A stretch of DNA of 64,000 bases from Rhipicephalus microplus (Eukaryota; Arthropoda; Arachnida; Ixodida; Ixodidae). Positions 32,641-45,160 of the stretch are shown here, piece after piece (the stretch's first letter is position 1; each line of letters begins with the position of its first letter). The position numbers and the translations under genes were made by a program. The stretch lies in contig NW_027464791.1 of the NCBI RefSeq assembly GCF_043290135.1, positions 124,001 to 188,000 of the forward strand, written 5' to 3'. The notes below the pieces were generated by a model. It did not search any database, was not told where the DNA came from, and worked only from the letters and a program-made list of their open reading frames with translations.

Positions 32641-33947
32641 AGGAAATGGTTAGAGAAGAACGTCATGGACCCTGCTGTTCAATACATAGTAAATAATCAA
32701 AAGACAAAAATAAACTAAAGGAAAACATTGGTGGAGATGGTGATGGGTGGCTTTTGCCGCGGGGAATACACCCACCGCATCTATAGATTGGTGATGGTAG
32801 CTTCGTCGGCTGGACATTATAGAACAGTGATACCGCGTCCGGGCGTTTCGAAGTGGTTCTTTGTTCCTGAAGGTCACCTCGGCAAACACATTGTGTCGTC
32901 CAGACGTATATATATTTTAGTAAAGTTACCAACTGAGAATGCTTTCTTGGCTCAATCTACTTGTGATCGTTACACTGGCAGAAAGTCCAACAAAAAACAT
33001 TCATCACTAGACTCTTCACGCTACAGAGTAACTGTGGCTTCATACTTTCCAGCGCTTTGTTTCAGTTTATTCTCATATCTTTATGATTATTTACGGTTGT
33101 GTCCGCAGTGTGGCATCTTTTCTTTATTAGTTGAGGGGAGCCGACTTAATCTTATTTTTATAAATTTTACTGATGTCCGCTGTCTCCCGTTGAGAAAAAA
33201 ACGAACGCAAAACGGCATCGCGGTTATATTTATGCACGCTATAGATATTCTAGTGCTCTCGATATTAATACTCAACCCTTTAACGCGTAGTTCTTCCTTA
33301 CTAGCCTAAAATGTTAGGCTTAATTGTCCAACCTGTTCTTCTTGACAAATAGATGTTGGTCTGTACACTGCGCCAGTAAAAAGAGAGAGACAACACTTTA
33401 CGAAAAGCAGGTAACCGATCCAGCATGTGCCAATTTACGGCTTCTTACTCCACGTGAGTAAGGAAGGGGGCCCTGCACCAGTGAACTGTCCTGCTTGGAT
33501 TTTCCCTGGACGACTGGGCCCATAACAGTTATTGCATAGGCTTCTGAAACAAGGATACGCTCATGCGTGATTGCTGTCATGATGTGCGCAGAAAAGAAAC
33601 GTTTATTGTATTCCCACTTTCTTTCGTTTCCTTCACTTATTGTTCCAAGCTATCGATGTCAAATAAGTGAATGACCAATCACCGCTTTCTCTTTCATTTA
33701 ACAGTTTGTATGGCGAGCAAAGTACAGGGTGTTTCGCACAAAATGAATGCGAAAAGGAACATCGCATTCATAGCTATTGACAGCTCTTGAAAACCTCGAG
33801 GCTGGGAGTCATTATTTGCGCATAGTTGATTAGAGGCGAAATCAACACATTCACGTAAAATCCTTGAGGAAAAACAGCTGAATGCCTCACCGACAAGAGA
33901 CATCGCCCACAAGCGATTTTATGGCAAGTTAAAAAACATTTCACTGA
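32641..33947. other. Unassigned sequence with a 193-codon frame
   Basis: The plus-strand frame 32728-33309 is the longest unexplained one here. It contains C..C and hydrophobic stretches but no family motif, no credible start context and no coding bias that I can judge, and it may be chance. Nothing else is recognised. Confidence 0.3.
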
Positions 33948-34050
33948 TTGATGGATGGATGAATGGATGGCAAAACTTTATTGAAGTCCTGATAGACGCG
34001 ACTATCGTTCAGTGGGCTCCTCCAACTCTGGTACGGGCAGGCGAAGGTGA
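33948..34050 (-). mobile_element. LINE 3' end with (CATC)n tail
   Basis: Minus strand: AGTTGGAGGAGCCCACTGAACG, then ACTTCAATAAAGTTTTGCC and (CATC)n. AATAAA is followed by a tetranucleotide tail, as in the remnant at 42298-42770, though the UTR sequence differs. Only the last 100 bp or so is present. Confidence 0.5.
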
Positions 34051-37000
34051 AAAAAAATTATCTTTACAATTGAACCAAGTGACATAAGCATTTCGTTTAG
34101 GCATTCACTTCCACCCCTCGATCCTCTTAGGAATCCGCAGTATTTCAAAATGACTAAATGCGTGAAATACAGCGCTGTATTGCAATGGCAGACTAACGAA
34201 GGAGCGCACTAGGTTCAAGCAGGGTGAAATCTATCAATGTCTTTTTTCAGTATATCCAGCCTCGCATTTCTCAGCCGAGCAAATCGGTATCGAGTAAAGC
34301 ACGCCGGGATCTCCATTGTCATCACAACGTCAAATGGAGTACGAATACGCCTTGGAGAACGCAGAATGTGCTTCCCTGGATGTGAAGTTTGAGGGAAGCA
34401 GAAGCAATTCGTCATTCTCGCGTACACAGCACGCTCGCGCGCCGTGGTGAGCCGCTGAAATGCTTCGAAGCGTAGCGAGCTGTATTCGCTACAGTGCCTC
34501 GACGCCACTTCCGGGCTCACACCTGACCCCGCAAAGTAAACAGGAACGGGAGCTGTCCCGCATCCTTCACGCACCCATTCATCCATCAATCACGCATGTT
34601 TTTCCGCAGAAGTCGAGACACGACGCTAGCGAACACCGTAATCCGTCAGGAGCTTTGGCGATAATTGTTTGCCCGGCAACTGGCGCGAAGCATAATTCGC
34701 TCAGTCAAGACGACTTCCTATACGATACGCCCTTGTCGAATATCCTCCTCGGTTATGAGTGTATACAGTTGTGCCGTATGCTTTAAACGCTTTCCCTGTG
34801 TGGAAACGCGACCCTTCGATGGTGAGCAATCTTACACGAAAACAAGGGACTTCCTTAATTTTTTTTTTTTTACGCGGCGACAGTGCACAGTTGCCCACGT
34901 AAGAGGGAAGACGTCATTGGTATTCGAAGCTCCACCGCTGATGTTCAGAATGACACTAACAAAACTGTTATTTCACTTGTAGACATGCTCGCAAGCTTTG
35001 ATATAGAAGTTTTTTCTGCTGAATTGGATGAATTTGGGACGTTGTAAAGAATACTGAAGAGTCATTTCTTCTTGATGTGCACTCCCCTGTAGATAACGGG
35101 GGTAATGAAAAGCCCCACGATTACTTGCGTCTTTGCCTAAGAGAACTAGAACTCGAAAGGCTTCTTCATTTTTTTTTCCGGAGAATGTATTTTCAGCCAA
35201 TGTATTGCTCGGTAATGTGATTTCAGCACCGGTGTAATTTCCACACCGGCGCCGCAGAGTGGTGCCAGCCGGTACCACCATAGCGCGTTGGCAATGCATG
35301 CGAACGCAAAGTTTTTTGAGGGCACAGACCCATTGCTGTAACGGCAGCCGTCACAGGCCATATATAGTTTATTCGCCCAGGAACACAACGTCCAAGTCTC
35401 TCCCCTATGAATTTCTGACATTTCTTCTTGGAAGACCTTCAGCCAGGGCCGCTGTTTGATACACGGAGTTCCTTCTAGCAGGCTCTCGTATAGAAAACAC
35501 CCTGGCTGACACGAATACGTAGGTTTCACGGCCCTGCACGTAATAGGTATACCGAGCACATTCAGACAGAATGTCGCACGTTCGTATTCTGAATCTGTTT
35601 ATAGCGCATATCTCTGTTGACAGCACCAGTGGCTCCTCCCTGCGGGGGGCGCTGGGACTGAATGGGACGACGTTGCTCGTTTCTTCATCCGAAACCCCAA
35701 GAACAGGCCGTTGTCTGCCATAGTAATTCCGGTGTTGAGCCCGCAAAGCGCAATAAAATGTGGCGAGAAGCAAGGAAACTGCGCTCTGCTATGTCACTTA
35801 CGGGAACCACGGCCACTGTTTCTGCCGCCAGCAGTACACGCTCGGTGGCGTTGATCCATCACAGCGTCGATTGTATCCGCTAAGGCAAGACTTCCTATGC
35901 CTGATAGATTGATTGCTGGGAGTAGTAGGCGAAATTCTTCCATGGCTTCTTCCCTAAACACGTACCATCACTCGTTGTGTTTCTGTTTACAAATTCCTGT
36001 GACGTGTGTGATGTGTTTCTATATGGTCCGTAAGCCTTTACCCTGGAGTGCATGCGTACGTGGCGTCCCCTTCCGATCGGCGCTGTCAGCATCGAGTTGA
36101 CGCTTTAATAGCGATACCTCTTGTACACAAGCAATCATGAAGAGGATGGTTTTTTTTTTGTCAATCACAGTATGCGTGTTGCGTTTCACTTATCGTGAAT
36201 TGGATACCCTAATTGGTGTGTGGTTATAACAAACAGTTTAGGAACCCCCCACAAAGGCCAAATGTGCTTGCGCAAGCGACAGGCTTGATTATCTTTTCAC
36301 GCCTTCCACACATTCCCACTCTCAATGCAATGACATGTCTGGTGTGATATTTGGCCACATAATATTCTAACATAATTGATAGTTCACCCATGCCAGCTTT
36401 TAATGCGTTGTGACGCTGACTACAGAAGGAGAGCTGATGTCTAGCCCGGTCGGATAATGCAAGTTATGGACGTGTTTCAAGCAGACGCTATACTAGCCAT
36501 ATGATTTGCGGCATAAAGTTGACCTATTCCGAGCACTCACATGACCGAAAAAAGAGTTTCGAAAGTTTTTTGAGGAATGGAATTTAATTTTTAACGAAAT
36601 ATTATTTACGCAGCAACAGTCGGACCTGAAGCGGTTCTACAAGAAAAAAGATATAAAAGTAATATCTGACCAAACAAACACAAAAAAAACTAAATCCAAA
36701 TGAGAATCGAAGACTTCAAGGTCTTGCAATATCTTACCGCCCTTTCCTGTTTTTTTTCTCTCGCTCAATAGGTATTTGTCGCTTTCCAGTAAATACGCGT
36801 CCGTATACGTTTTTCGGCAAATATACATGAAAAGCGGTACAAACCCCTCTTAAGGAAAATTACCGTACCGCTTTATCGGTGTCGACCTGAATACGGAGTG
36901 GCTCTCACGCTACGCCCGCATAAATTTCAACATCGGTAACGATCCATTCATACCACGCTGTGAAGGAATCGCGTTCGACGGTGACACAGCCGCTATCGAC

Positions 37001-37411
37001 TTTGTGTCCACAGCATACAATAAGAGGGTGGCTACCACTCCATATGTGACGCAGTTGAACTCTTATCTACGTCGCCGATCTACGACACTGCGTTCTTTTT
37101 CTTGGTTCAGCGCGGCTCTAAAGCATCATTACTCGCTCTGTCACTGAATGCTTTTTTACCGCCGGTAGCAATGACATTAGGCGGCCTTCTCCTAAAAGGG
37201 CCACCATACTGCAACATTTTACACCCGCTTTTGTAAGCGTGGGCACGCTTACATTATTTTGTTGTTATTTTGGTTGTAAGATTAGTGGAACGTTAATGCC
37301 ATATTTTATTTTGTCATCATATTTTTTTATTATAGAAGCAATGCATAAACGGTAACAGTGATCTTCGTGCACGAAGTTTTGTGGAAACCTCGTGCACCAA
37401 TGTGTTTTGTG
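34051..37411. other. Long unassigned stretch
   Basis: About 3.4 kb with no recognisable gene or shared repeat. Several frames of 100-137 codons on both strands (for example 35146-35559 minus) overlap each other and lack motifs. Confidence 0.4.
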
Positions 37412-37589
37412 TACCAATGATTACATGAACAAAAGGCTTGGTTAACCAGAAAAACAAGGTTAAGTTGGCATTGTACCATAGGTTAGCTATATATTACGTG
37501 GACCAATGATTACAATAACAAAAGGTTTGGTTAACCAGAAAAACTAGGTTAAGTTGGCATTGTACCATAGGTTAGCTATATATTACTCG
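37412..37589. repeat. Tandem duplication of an 89-bp unit
   Basis: Units at 37412-37500 and 37501-37589 share CCAATGATTACA, GGTTAACCAGAAAAAC, GTTAAGTTGGCATTGTACC and TTAGCTATATATTAC with only a few differences, so the duplication is recent. Confidence 0.9.
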
Positions 37590-37642
37590 TGTTTATACTC
37601 ACGTAGCCTCTGACTGTCGCCAGTGATGCAATCGTGACTATA

Positions 37643-37643
<1 letters not shown>

Positions 37644-37687
<44 letters not shown>

Positions 37688-37703
37688 CTACAACAACAAC
37701 AAA
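37644..37703. repeat. (CAA)n microsatellite
   Basis: About 20 ACA/CAA units with one CTA interruption near 37689. Confidence 0.95.
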
Positions 37704-39611
37704 CTAAAACTGACAGGGTCTGTTAGGCATTCGCCTAGATAACTTGAGGGCAGAAATCAGTGCAGGTTTTTTTTTTTTTTTAGAGCATCATCATCGATGC
37801 TGAAGCTTGAGAGGCCACGTGAGTAGCTGCAGTTCATTGGTACTATGGGTGACGAGAATAATGACGATTGAATTATGGTACAGCTCTTTGTAGTAGGTTG
37901 GCCTCTTTGCACCCTCATGATTGTTAACTAATTCACACTGAGGGAGCGATTCCACTTTTTCAGCACGAAGTACTAAATTTATTGCCATAGCTCCTTGCCG
38001 GACAAGACGACTGCATATTTTTTTTTCCTGAAATCTTTCAAGCGCCGGAGTGGCATCAGGATAGAACATTTTTTCTTACTACGTTGACTACCGGGGTTTG
38101 ATTGCGAATTTGACCCTGACTTCTATTAAGGTCACGTGCTTTTTTGTGCTGCACAACGCGTTTTTATGCAACTTAGACGTTATTGCTTCAACAACCACCG
38201 CATGTTGTGTGTGCAGAAATGGCCATGAATATGCGGCTATGGCCGAGAAATTACCGTGTCATTGCGATCATGAAAATATCTTTATTACGATCGATATACA
38301 TAGTTGTATTACGACCACATATCTCAATCGATATAGTGTACAAGCAAAAGCCTTGAAAGCTATATCCGGCAGCTCATGTGGTTCTCAGTAAAAGCATCTC
38401 TAATGAAAGCAAACACTTCACCGCAAACTTCTCACTGACCAATTTTCCAGCACTCTAAGTGGTAGTGTTATGGTTACAGTCCACCTTTCTTCTCAATTTA
38501 GACATCAATGACGTTACACTTCACGTGCCGCCAACCACAAACTGCAACGAATGTAACCCCATAATACACAGATACCCGGCGCTCGGTAAACAACTGTTAT
38601 CTTGGCGGTGATTCTTTAACCACAGACCTGAGCAGCAAAGAGGAGATCATTTAAGGAAGCGTAATGGTTATAAGTATCGCAGACAACAGCGGCCTCTGCC
38701 GCCTGTTGACTGCGAAAGCTCCCAAGCGTTAATACCACAAGGTTACAGGGCGCCATGGTTGTCTTTGGGTGCGGCGGGTTAACACTTACCTGTAATTTCA
38801 GTAATGCGTTTTAGGAGAATACGTGAGACTTGATGGACGAGTGACCCAAGTGTGTAGGTCCACAAAGAGTCCGTAACTTTTCAACTTCCGCCGACCAAGT
38901 CGCTTGGTCATCTGCAACGGGAAAAGAGGCACCGACATTTTGTGAACCATTCGGCCGTGTCTTACCTATCGCTTTTCTATGCGTTATTAGTAATATACAC
39001 TGCAGATTTAGTCATCAGAACTCATAACGACTGACGCTGCTCTAACCAGACATTAGGAGATCACTTACAGTTCCGCAAACATTGCTTTAACTGAGGTCAG
39101 CATTGGGATGCGTGCCATTTATGGCTTGCTTGCTTAAAATAACGCTAACGCGTCCCATGACGACAGGCTAAAAAAATATGATGGTGATGATGGTATTCAT
39201 TTGAAGCGATGGGTTCTCATGATGTTCTCTGGCGTAGGGCTCACGCTGAAGAGGCATGGACCGTTTATTAGGTTAACAAAAGAACAGCTCCTTTTACTGA
39301 AAAGAAACATTCCTCTCCTAACCGAAAAAGTGGAAAAACCGCATTCGGCATCGGTATTCTTGCGTCTCTTATAAAAGGAAGTGTTGGAGGCCAAGCATCG
39401 GCAGATTGCCTTCAAACGCCGCTGATTGGCTTGCTTTTGCTCCACAGAGCAGGTGAGCCCAGACGGCTTCTCACGCTGGTACCATGAGATATATTTATGT
39501 TTGTTTATACGAAAACTTGGCGCATCGAAGCAACACCAACATTCATTAACTTACAAAACAGATCGTTGCGGGACTTTTCGATAAATCTCGACCTTGGCTT
39601 CTGCAAAACGC
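37704..39611. other. Unassigned sequence
   Basis: No gene recognised. Confidence 0.4.
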
Positions 39612-40165
39612 TTCTAAGTGTAACTACGCGAACATGCAGACATGCTACAACTATGTGATCTGGAGACGCTCCACAAGTGCAGACGCAAAGATGGGTTGAA
39701 GTTTCTTTTTCAATTAATAGAAGGTGAGTTTAAAATTAACAGAAATGACTACATAGAACAACCTGGGAAACGAAGCGAGACGGCAAACCATACACGAATA
39801 CTGCGCCCTTATTTTGCACAAACGTAGGCGTACCGTCATACTTCTTTCCCCGATGTCATTGAAGATTTAAATGGGTTACCGATTAACATAGTCAATGCGG
39901 GTGATGTTAATGAATTTGTGCATTTACTTGATTTACACTTATGTGATATATTGTAAATATTATTGCGATTGTTATTTGTTGCATTGCAAATCAGGGTGTG
40001 TGTTTTTCGTTTGAAATGAAGAGCTTTCACGGAGTTGTATATATGTATACCTGGTTTATCATTGGGAGATGTATAGTTATATCCCACATTTGTTTGTACA
40101 GTGTGTCATACCTTTCCTGTAATGACCCTCAATAGACGGTTGACAGTATTTCTAAATAAATAAAG
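39612..40165 (+). pseudogene. 5'-truncated CR1/Jockey-like LINE ORF2 C-terminus and 3' UTR
   Basis: One frame reads LQLCDLETLHKCRRKDGLKF, LFQLIEGEF, then after an in-frame TAG (39825-39827) continues as AYRHTSFPDVIEDLNGLPIN, VNAGDVNEFVHLLDL, to a TAA near 39955. The order L..L..RR...L..LF, N..YI, FP..IEDWN.LP, V.A is the C-terminal signature after the reverse transcriptase domain in CR1/Jockey/L2-type LINEs. The probable 3' UTR runs to AATAAATAAAG near 40154-40164. The copy lacks everything upstream and has at least one nonsense codon. Confidence 0.7.
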
Positions 40166-41126
40166 AAAATATTTCGCCCGTTAGGAATATGATAGCCACC
40201 ACATTTTGTGAGGCGCGGCACCAAAAGCTTGTGCCTCGTGCAGGACGCGATTAGCCGCTGAAAGAACCGTAAAGACTCGTACTTAGTTACAGTGTTCATC
40301 CGGGTACTACAGACATCTTCCGAGCAATACACCCAAATGCACTCACGCCCCTTAAAACTCGCGTATGCAACTTTAACACAGCAGTGAAACATCCCGATGG
40401 CCTACAGTGTATAGCCCGCATAGCGTGGTGGTGCGGCGCACGTCAATTAGGCTACGTTATTTTCACGGCCTCAAACGGTGTAACGACGGTAGCACGCATG
40501 GCAGCAGTGCATTCACGCTGGCGGCGTGAGTATTCCACTGTCGAGGCCAATTAAGTACCACCGCATCGCTCTAGAGGCGACAAGTAGCCCCTCCGGGCCT
40601 GCTACGTGACCGTTTTGAACGTTGAGCACCGTAAGACATACCTCGGCGTGCCCTTTGTTGCCCACCGGGAAGACGTCGTAACCACAGCTTCGAGGCGTAC
40701 CCATCCGTGGGAGCCTCTCGAGGCGAAAAAGAGATCGATGTGCCACCGATAACCAGGCAGATCGGTGGAAGAGCTCGGCGGGCTCTTTTTTTTTAAATGC
40801 CGGACGCTGAGGAATCGTGAGAAGGCGTGTAAGATATATAACGTGCGCGTGCGTCTCTGTGTCACGCAAGTTGCCGTACTGAGGCTTTGCAGAAGCACGG
40901 GCCCCTTAACGAGCCTCAAGGCTACCTAAATAGCCCTGCGATCCCGTGGCTTCTATGTGCAGCGTTGAACAGTTGAGAGGCGTGTTGCAGTAAAGAGCAC
41001 CGCAAAAGTGCCCGCGGAATATACCTCGAAATGCAAGCACTCTTTGCATACCACGGCGTACCTCCTTAGAGTTCCGCCTCTTTGCAGTCCAAGATCTCTG
41101 AGACTGAGGGAAAATGTTGACCTGAA
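40166..41126. other. Unassigned sequence
   Basis: No gene recognised. Two minus-strand frames over 100 codons (40513-40869 and 40602-40919) overlap in different frames without motifs. Confidence 0.35.
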
Positions 41127-41550
41127 AGGGAGGAAGGAAGGAAACTTTATTAGAAAGCAGAGCGAGAGAAAGAATACAGCAGACAGGCAGGTTAACAAGA
41201 CTACGTCTAGTTTGCAAGCCTACACTGTAGGGAGGAACTACAAGATTAAAAGAGAGAAAGAAGGATGGATACATTTTATAACACAGGCACAGTGTATAGG
41301 GTCACAGGCGTTGGCTCAATTCTGTTGCCTTCAGTCACTGCAGGAGGGCTCGCGCGGTTTTCTGGGTAGATATAAGCTGTGACGCCCGGATACAAAGATC
41401 CTTCTTCCAGTAAAAAGCCGGTCATCAAGTCTCCTCAAGACCCACTGTAGAGTCCGGTAATGGTGTTGAAAATTGATACAGCGGCCCAAGAAATAATCGA
41501 CAGTCTCTACACAATTGCAGTTATCCCACATAAATTACAAAAGAAAAGAA
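41127..41550 (-). pseudogene. 5'-truncated LINE ORF2 C-terminus with CCHC motif and (TTCC)n tail
   Basis: The minus strand encodes a CNCVETVDYFLGRC-like degraded CCHC motif, LRRLDDRLFTGRRI and, after frame drift, LKATELSQRL ending at the stop complement 41302-41304. The 3' UTR ends TTTCTAATAAAGTTTCCTTCC, i.e. AATAAA then (TTCC)n (seen as GGAAGGAAGG at 41131-41142). It is the same family as 32206-32640. Confidence 0.72.
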
Positions 41551-42297
41551 CATACGGCAATAGTGGTTGGGACCTCAGTCCGGAAATGCACTGGTGCGAG
41601 TGGCTCGCTAGGCTTGTTCCAGGAGGGATAATCGCCACTCCTTTTCTTCATCCGCAAGCTCTGTTTCTTACTGGTCATTATTTCTAAGTGGTTTCGATAT
41701 TACACCAGGAGTAGTAATATGTGAAGACCTTTTTTAAGCTGCTTATTGTGGTCATGGGCTGATTCTAATCATGGGGCCACCATCCCGTATTCACTCGGGT
41801 TTAAAAGATGCCTGATATAGTGCATCCAGTGATTACCCGGTATTTCTCAAAAAATTGTCACCAGCCTGTTACTCTCAATGAGCAGCACTTATCGTTCCAT
41901 TGCGCAACATATATGGGCAGCATCTTCACCCACTACTACTTATAAAAGAGCAAACGATGGTGCATTGTGTGCAAAGGCTTTGATACGTATAAAAAACTAT
42001 ATACTATTTATTGCTGAATTTCTCTTATTATATAGTATTTGTAGTTTGTCCTTCTTGGCCTCTTGTTCATATGCAATTCCGCAAATGTCCACTCGCCAAG
42101 CAATTAGAAGTGTGCAGTCACCGAATTGCACACTTCTTGAACGTACGCAAATCGTCGCATAATTTTATAGCTGAGGCTGTCTTCGCTCCATAGAGCCGGA
42201 GCGCGCCGCAGAGATACGTACGAACCTAGAAATTCGAAGTCACGTAAGCAACGAGAGAGCGCGAGAGTTTTGTCGCACCGTCTTCTTTGCCCTTCGC
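41551..42297. other. Unassigned sequence
   Basis: No recognised feature. Confidence 0.35.
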
Positions 42298-42770
42298 ATG
42301 GATGGATGGATGAATGGATATGGCTGTACCCTTTAGATCGGGCGGTGACTAGCGCCACCAAGCCGTAATACTTAATGAACCAAAAACTAGATTTATTTTT
42401 TTTTTTCCTTTTAAAAAGTGAGGTTGAGGATTCGTACTTTGCAGTGAAGCGTTTAATTTTCACTCGTGCCTCGACTTTAGCCACCAATCAGATAACCTCC
42501 TTCTAGTTAATTCTACCCGCTTAAAGTCTATTTTGCCCTCCCTGTCCCTAAACCCAAGTGCTTTGAAAAACTCTGCGCTATCATCCTGAACTATAGGGTG
42601 AAGCCCTTTACAGAACATTCTCAAGTGTTCGGCAGTTTCTTCTTCCTCTCCACACGCACAGTTTCTTCTTCCTCTCCTCTCCACACGCACAGAAGCTGTG
42701 GCAGCGCCACCATGCGGCCGCGATAGTTGCCCACAGCAGCGTGGCATGGCCAAAAAGGTTGCAATCAAGA
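42298..42770 (-). pseudogene. 5'-truncated LINE ORF2 C-terminus with CCHC motif and (CATC)n tail
   Basis: Minus strand: CACGEEEETAEHLRMFC (CX1-2C..H..C zinc motif of LINE ORF2 ends), GLHPIVQDDSAEFF, RVELTRRRLSDWWLK, then a frameshift into KVEARVKIKRFTAKYE. The UTR has GGTGGCGCTAGTCACCGCCC and the end is (CATC)n at 42298-42320. The CTTCTTCCTCTCC..ACACGCACAG segment at 42637-42690 is a local tandem duplication at the old 5' edge. Nonfunctional. Confidence 0.75.
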
Positions 42771-43175
42771 AAAAAATAAAGAAACATCAGCGGCGGCATC
42801 CCTCAAGCAGGTTTGAAGGCGCGTGAGAGAACGGCCCGGTTTTGGTTCTCTTACTTTCTTCCTCCACTCTCCACAAGCCGGATTACTTTTGCTTCATCCG
42901 CGCCGCCAGGTTTGTGTTTCCCCGTTTGCTTGCCTGGCCTTCCCTTGGCCGAGCACACCTCTCTCGCTTTTCTGGTCATGTTTATTTATTCGTTTCTTAT
43001 CTCCCTCTCTCCGAACTCCTTTCCCTCTCCTCTCAATGCAACCTGCGCTGGTCGCGTGCTGTTCGCGCGATGATCGCGTTCGGAGCGCGTGGTCGCTCGC
43101 GTAACACGCGCAGTTTAACTGTTTGTCGTTCTTTGAGCTAACCTGTCCTAGGTGTCGCAGTCATTCGTGGGCGTT
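42771..43175. other. Unassigned, pyrimidine- and CpG-rich sequence
   Basis: All three plus frames are open for about 85-99 codons, with Ser/Pro/Leu-rich composition. Without a motif I cannot call an exon. Confidence 0.3.
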
Positions 43176-43559
43176 CGTATGTATGTATGTATGTATGTAT
43201 GTATGTATGTATGTATGTATGTATGTATGTATGTATGTATGTATGTATGTATGTATGTATGTATGTATGTATGTACGTACGTACGTACGTACGTACGTAC
43301 GTATGTATGTATGTATGTATGTATGTATGTAGGTATGTTATGTACGTGTATGTATGTATGTATGTATGTGTGTATGTATGTATGTATGTATGTATATATG
43401 TATGTATGTACGTGTATGTATGTATGTATGTATGTATGTATGTATGTATGTATGTATGTATGTATGTATGTATGTATGTATGTATGTATGTATGTATGTA
43501 TGTATGTATGTATGTATGTATGTATGTATGTATGTATGTATGTATGTATGTATGTATGT
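43176..43559. repeat. (GTAT)n array with internal (GTAC)n block
   Basis: About 384 bp of GTAT units with a (GTAC)7-8 block near 43273-43302 and a few GTGT/GTAG interruptions. It is open in several frames on both strands because the 4-bp unit makes no stop codon, so the MYVC and IHTY frames are not genes. Confidence 0.97.
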
Positions 43560-44167
43560 CGTAGACGTAACCCACGAGCTTTGAAACTTGGAATACTATC
43601 GTAAGTACAGTTCGCGTTCCATGACCGGTATACTTTTGTAAAAGAGTCTTTCACATACAATAGACTTACTGCACCACTTGCTGCCGCCCTTGTTATCTGA
43701 AGCCGTGCTTATTAGGCAAACGTGGTGTAGAAGACAAGTGAAGCGAAATTTCAAAATCCTACTCTAGTGACTTCTAGTGGAGGTACCTACCGGGACTACT
43801 GCTTACAAGTGGTAGTTCCCAATGAATAAATATTACCGATTTCCTCCCACTTTGGAATACCAGGGGGGATTGGAGAACTTGCGACGTTCGCTGCTCTTCT
43901 GATTATTCTAATTATTTCGACTAAATGCCATGGCTACAGATTAGGTTGCAAGGTAGAGGTGAACCTAACCATTTCTTTTAAAAGTGTTTTCTTGCGCATC
44001 TTTCATTTTGAAGTCACTGTTTTAAAGATATGATTTAAAGGTTTAAATATATTTGGTGGCATACTAGTTTTAGGGGATTGTACCACACACAAGTCGTACT
44101 GCTTGTAAGCATGCAATCAACAGGCGCAGATGTAACCTGACGGTGCTTTCTGACTTCTTCTTTCTTT
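43560..44167. other. Unassigned sequence
   Basis: No recognised feature. Confidence 0.35.
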
Positions 44168-44270
44168 AACCACTTTACCTCTTCCCCCAGTGCAGGGTAG
44201 CAAACCGGACGTACGTCTAGATCACCTCCATGTCTTTCATTTCTTCCCTTTCTTCTCGTCCTTGCAACAC
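44168..44270 (+). mobile_element. LINE 3' UTR fragment, (TTCC)n-tailed family
   Basis: TTACCTCTTCCCCCAGTGCAGGGTAGCAAACCGGA..ATCACCTCCATG, then a TTTC/TTCC-rich end. It matches the minus-strand UTR of 32206-32640 in the opposite orientation. Confidence 0.65.
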
Positions 44271-45117
44271 AAGTGAGTTACCTCAAAGTAAAGAAAAAAA
44301 ACATACTCCACTGAAAGGATCATTTCTCTTCCGTCGTACCGTAAGTGCCTATAATGGTGGCCGCAGGCTTTCTAGCCGACATCACATTCTTTAGCGAAGC
44401 ACGTTCTTCTTCAAGCGACGCCACTTACACTGAGAAATGCACTCGTTCCACGTCCAACTGAATCCTTCCTGAAATGCCCCAAGCTCCTCAGTATCTTTTG
44501 CTTAATCTACTTCACCAAAGAAACTGAATTAATTTACGATGATTGCTTCTGTACTGACTCACTGCCAAGTAGGTATACTCGTGACTTCAAAAACTGAACA
44601 CAAGGACGCACCGAATATGGACCAGGGAGCAGCCAATGACCTGGAAGCGCGCATGTCTAGGCGTACCGCAATCTTCAAGTCCCGTCCTAAACTAAATGAG
44701 TGCATCAACGCCGATAGAATGAAGTCCGCCCCCGGCCCCCCTGCCGTCTGAATCGAACAACGACAGCGGGTTATCGACGCACATGCAAGGCGAAAAAAAA
44801 AAACGACGTGAGTGCTGTTAAAAACAAAAAAAAAAGAACGAAAATTCCGCACCACTTCAGCTGCTCTGCCACTTTTCCTTCTAGGAATTCTAATTGCGTC
44901 TAGGCTGGAAAAGGGTTAAGTGATGCGGACGTATACATTATCGCCGATGAAGCTCTCCGCCGTGTAATTGTAACGAGCCTCACTGCGATCCCCTTGCTGT
45001 AGACATACCAGACGAGTGGTTGCCTGAAACTCGACCCGTTCTTCCACGGGAGTTGAACTGCTTCTGGAGCTTGCGGGCAGAGTATGAGTTCTGCCTTTGG
45101 TCTACGACCAATACTAA
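44271..45117. other. Unassigned sequence
   Basis: No recognised gene; a minus-strand 98-codon frame has no motif. Confidence 0.35.
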
Positions 45118-45160
45118 GCTTCCCAGAGAGTAACTAGTACTCTAAATTGTTACACACTTT
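45118..45160. repeat. Palindromic AGAGTAC motif, copy 9
   Basis: GCTTCCCAGAGAGTAACTAGTACTCTAAATTGTTA; the loop is ACTA rather than CAA. Confidence 0.55.

Noticed and set aside
32728..33309. 193-codon frame as a host gene
   Set aside because: No motif, no splice or start evidence, no homolog recognised; kept only as a note in the unassigned entry.
42823..43141. Protein-coding exon with three open frames
   Set aside because: Pyrimidine-rich composition explains the open frames; no motif or supporting splice structure.
43123..43660. Long MYVC/IHTY repeat proteins
   Set aside because: A 4-bp unit without stops is open in several frames; this is a microsatellite.
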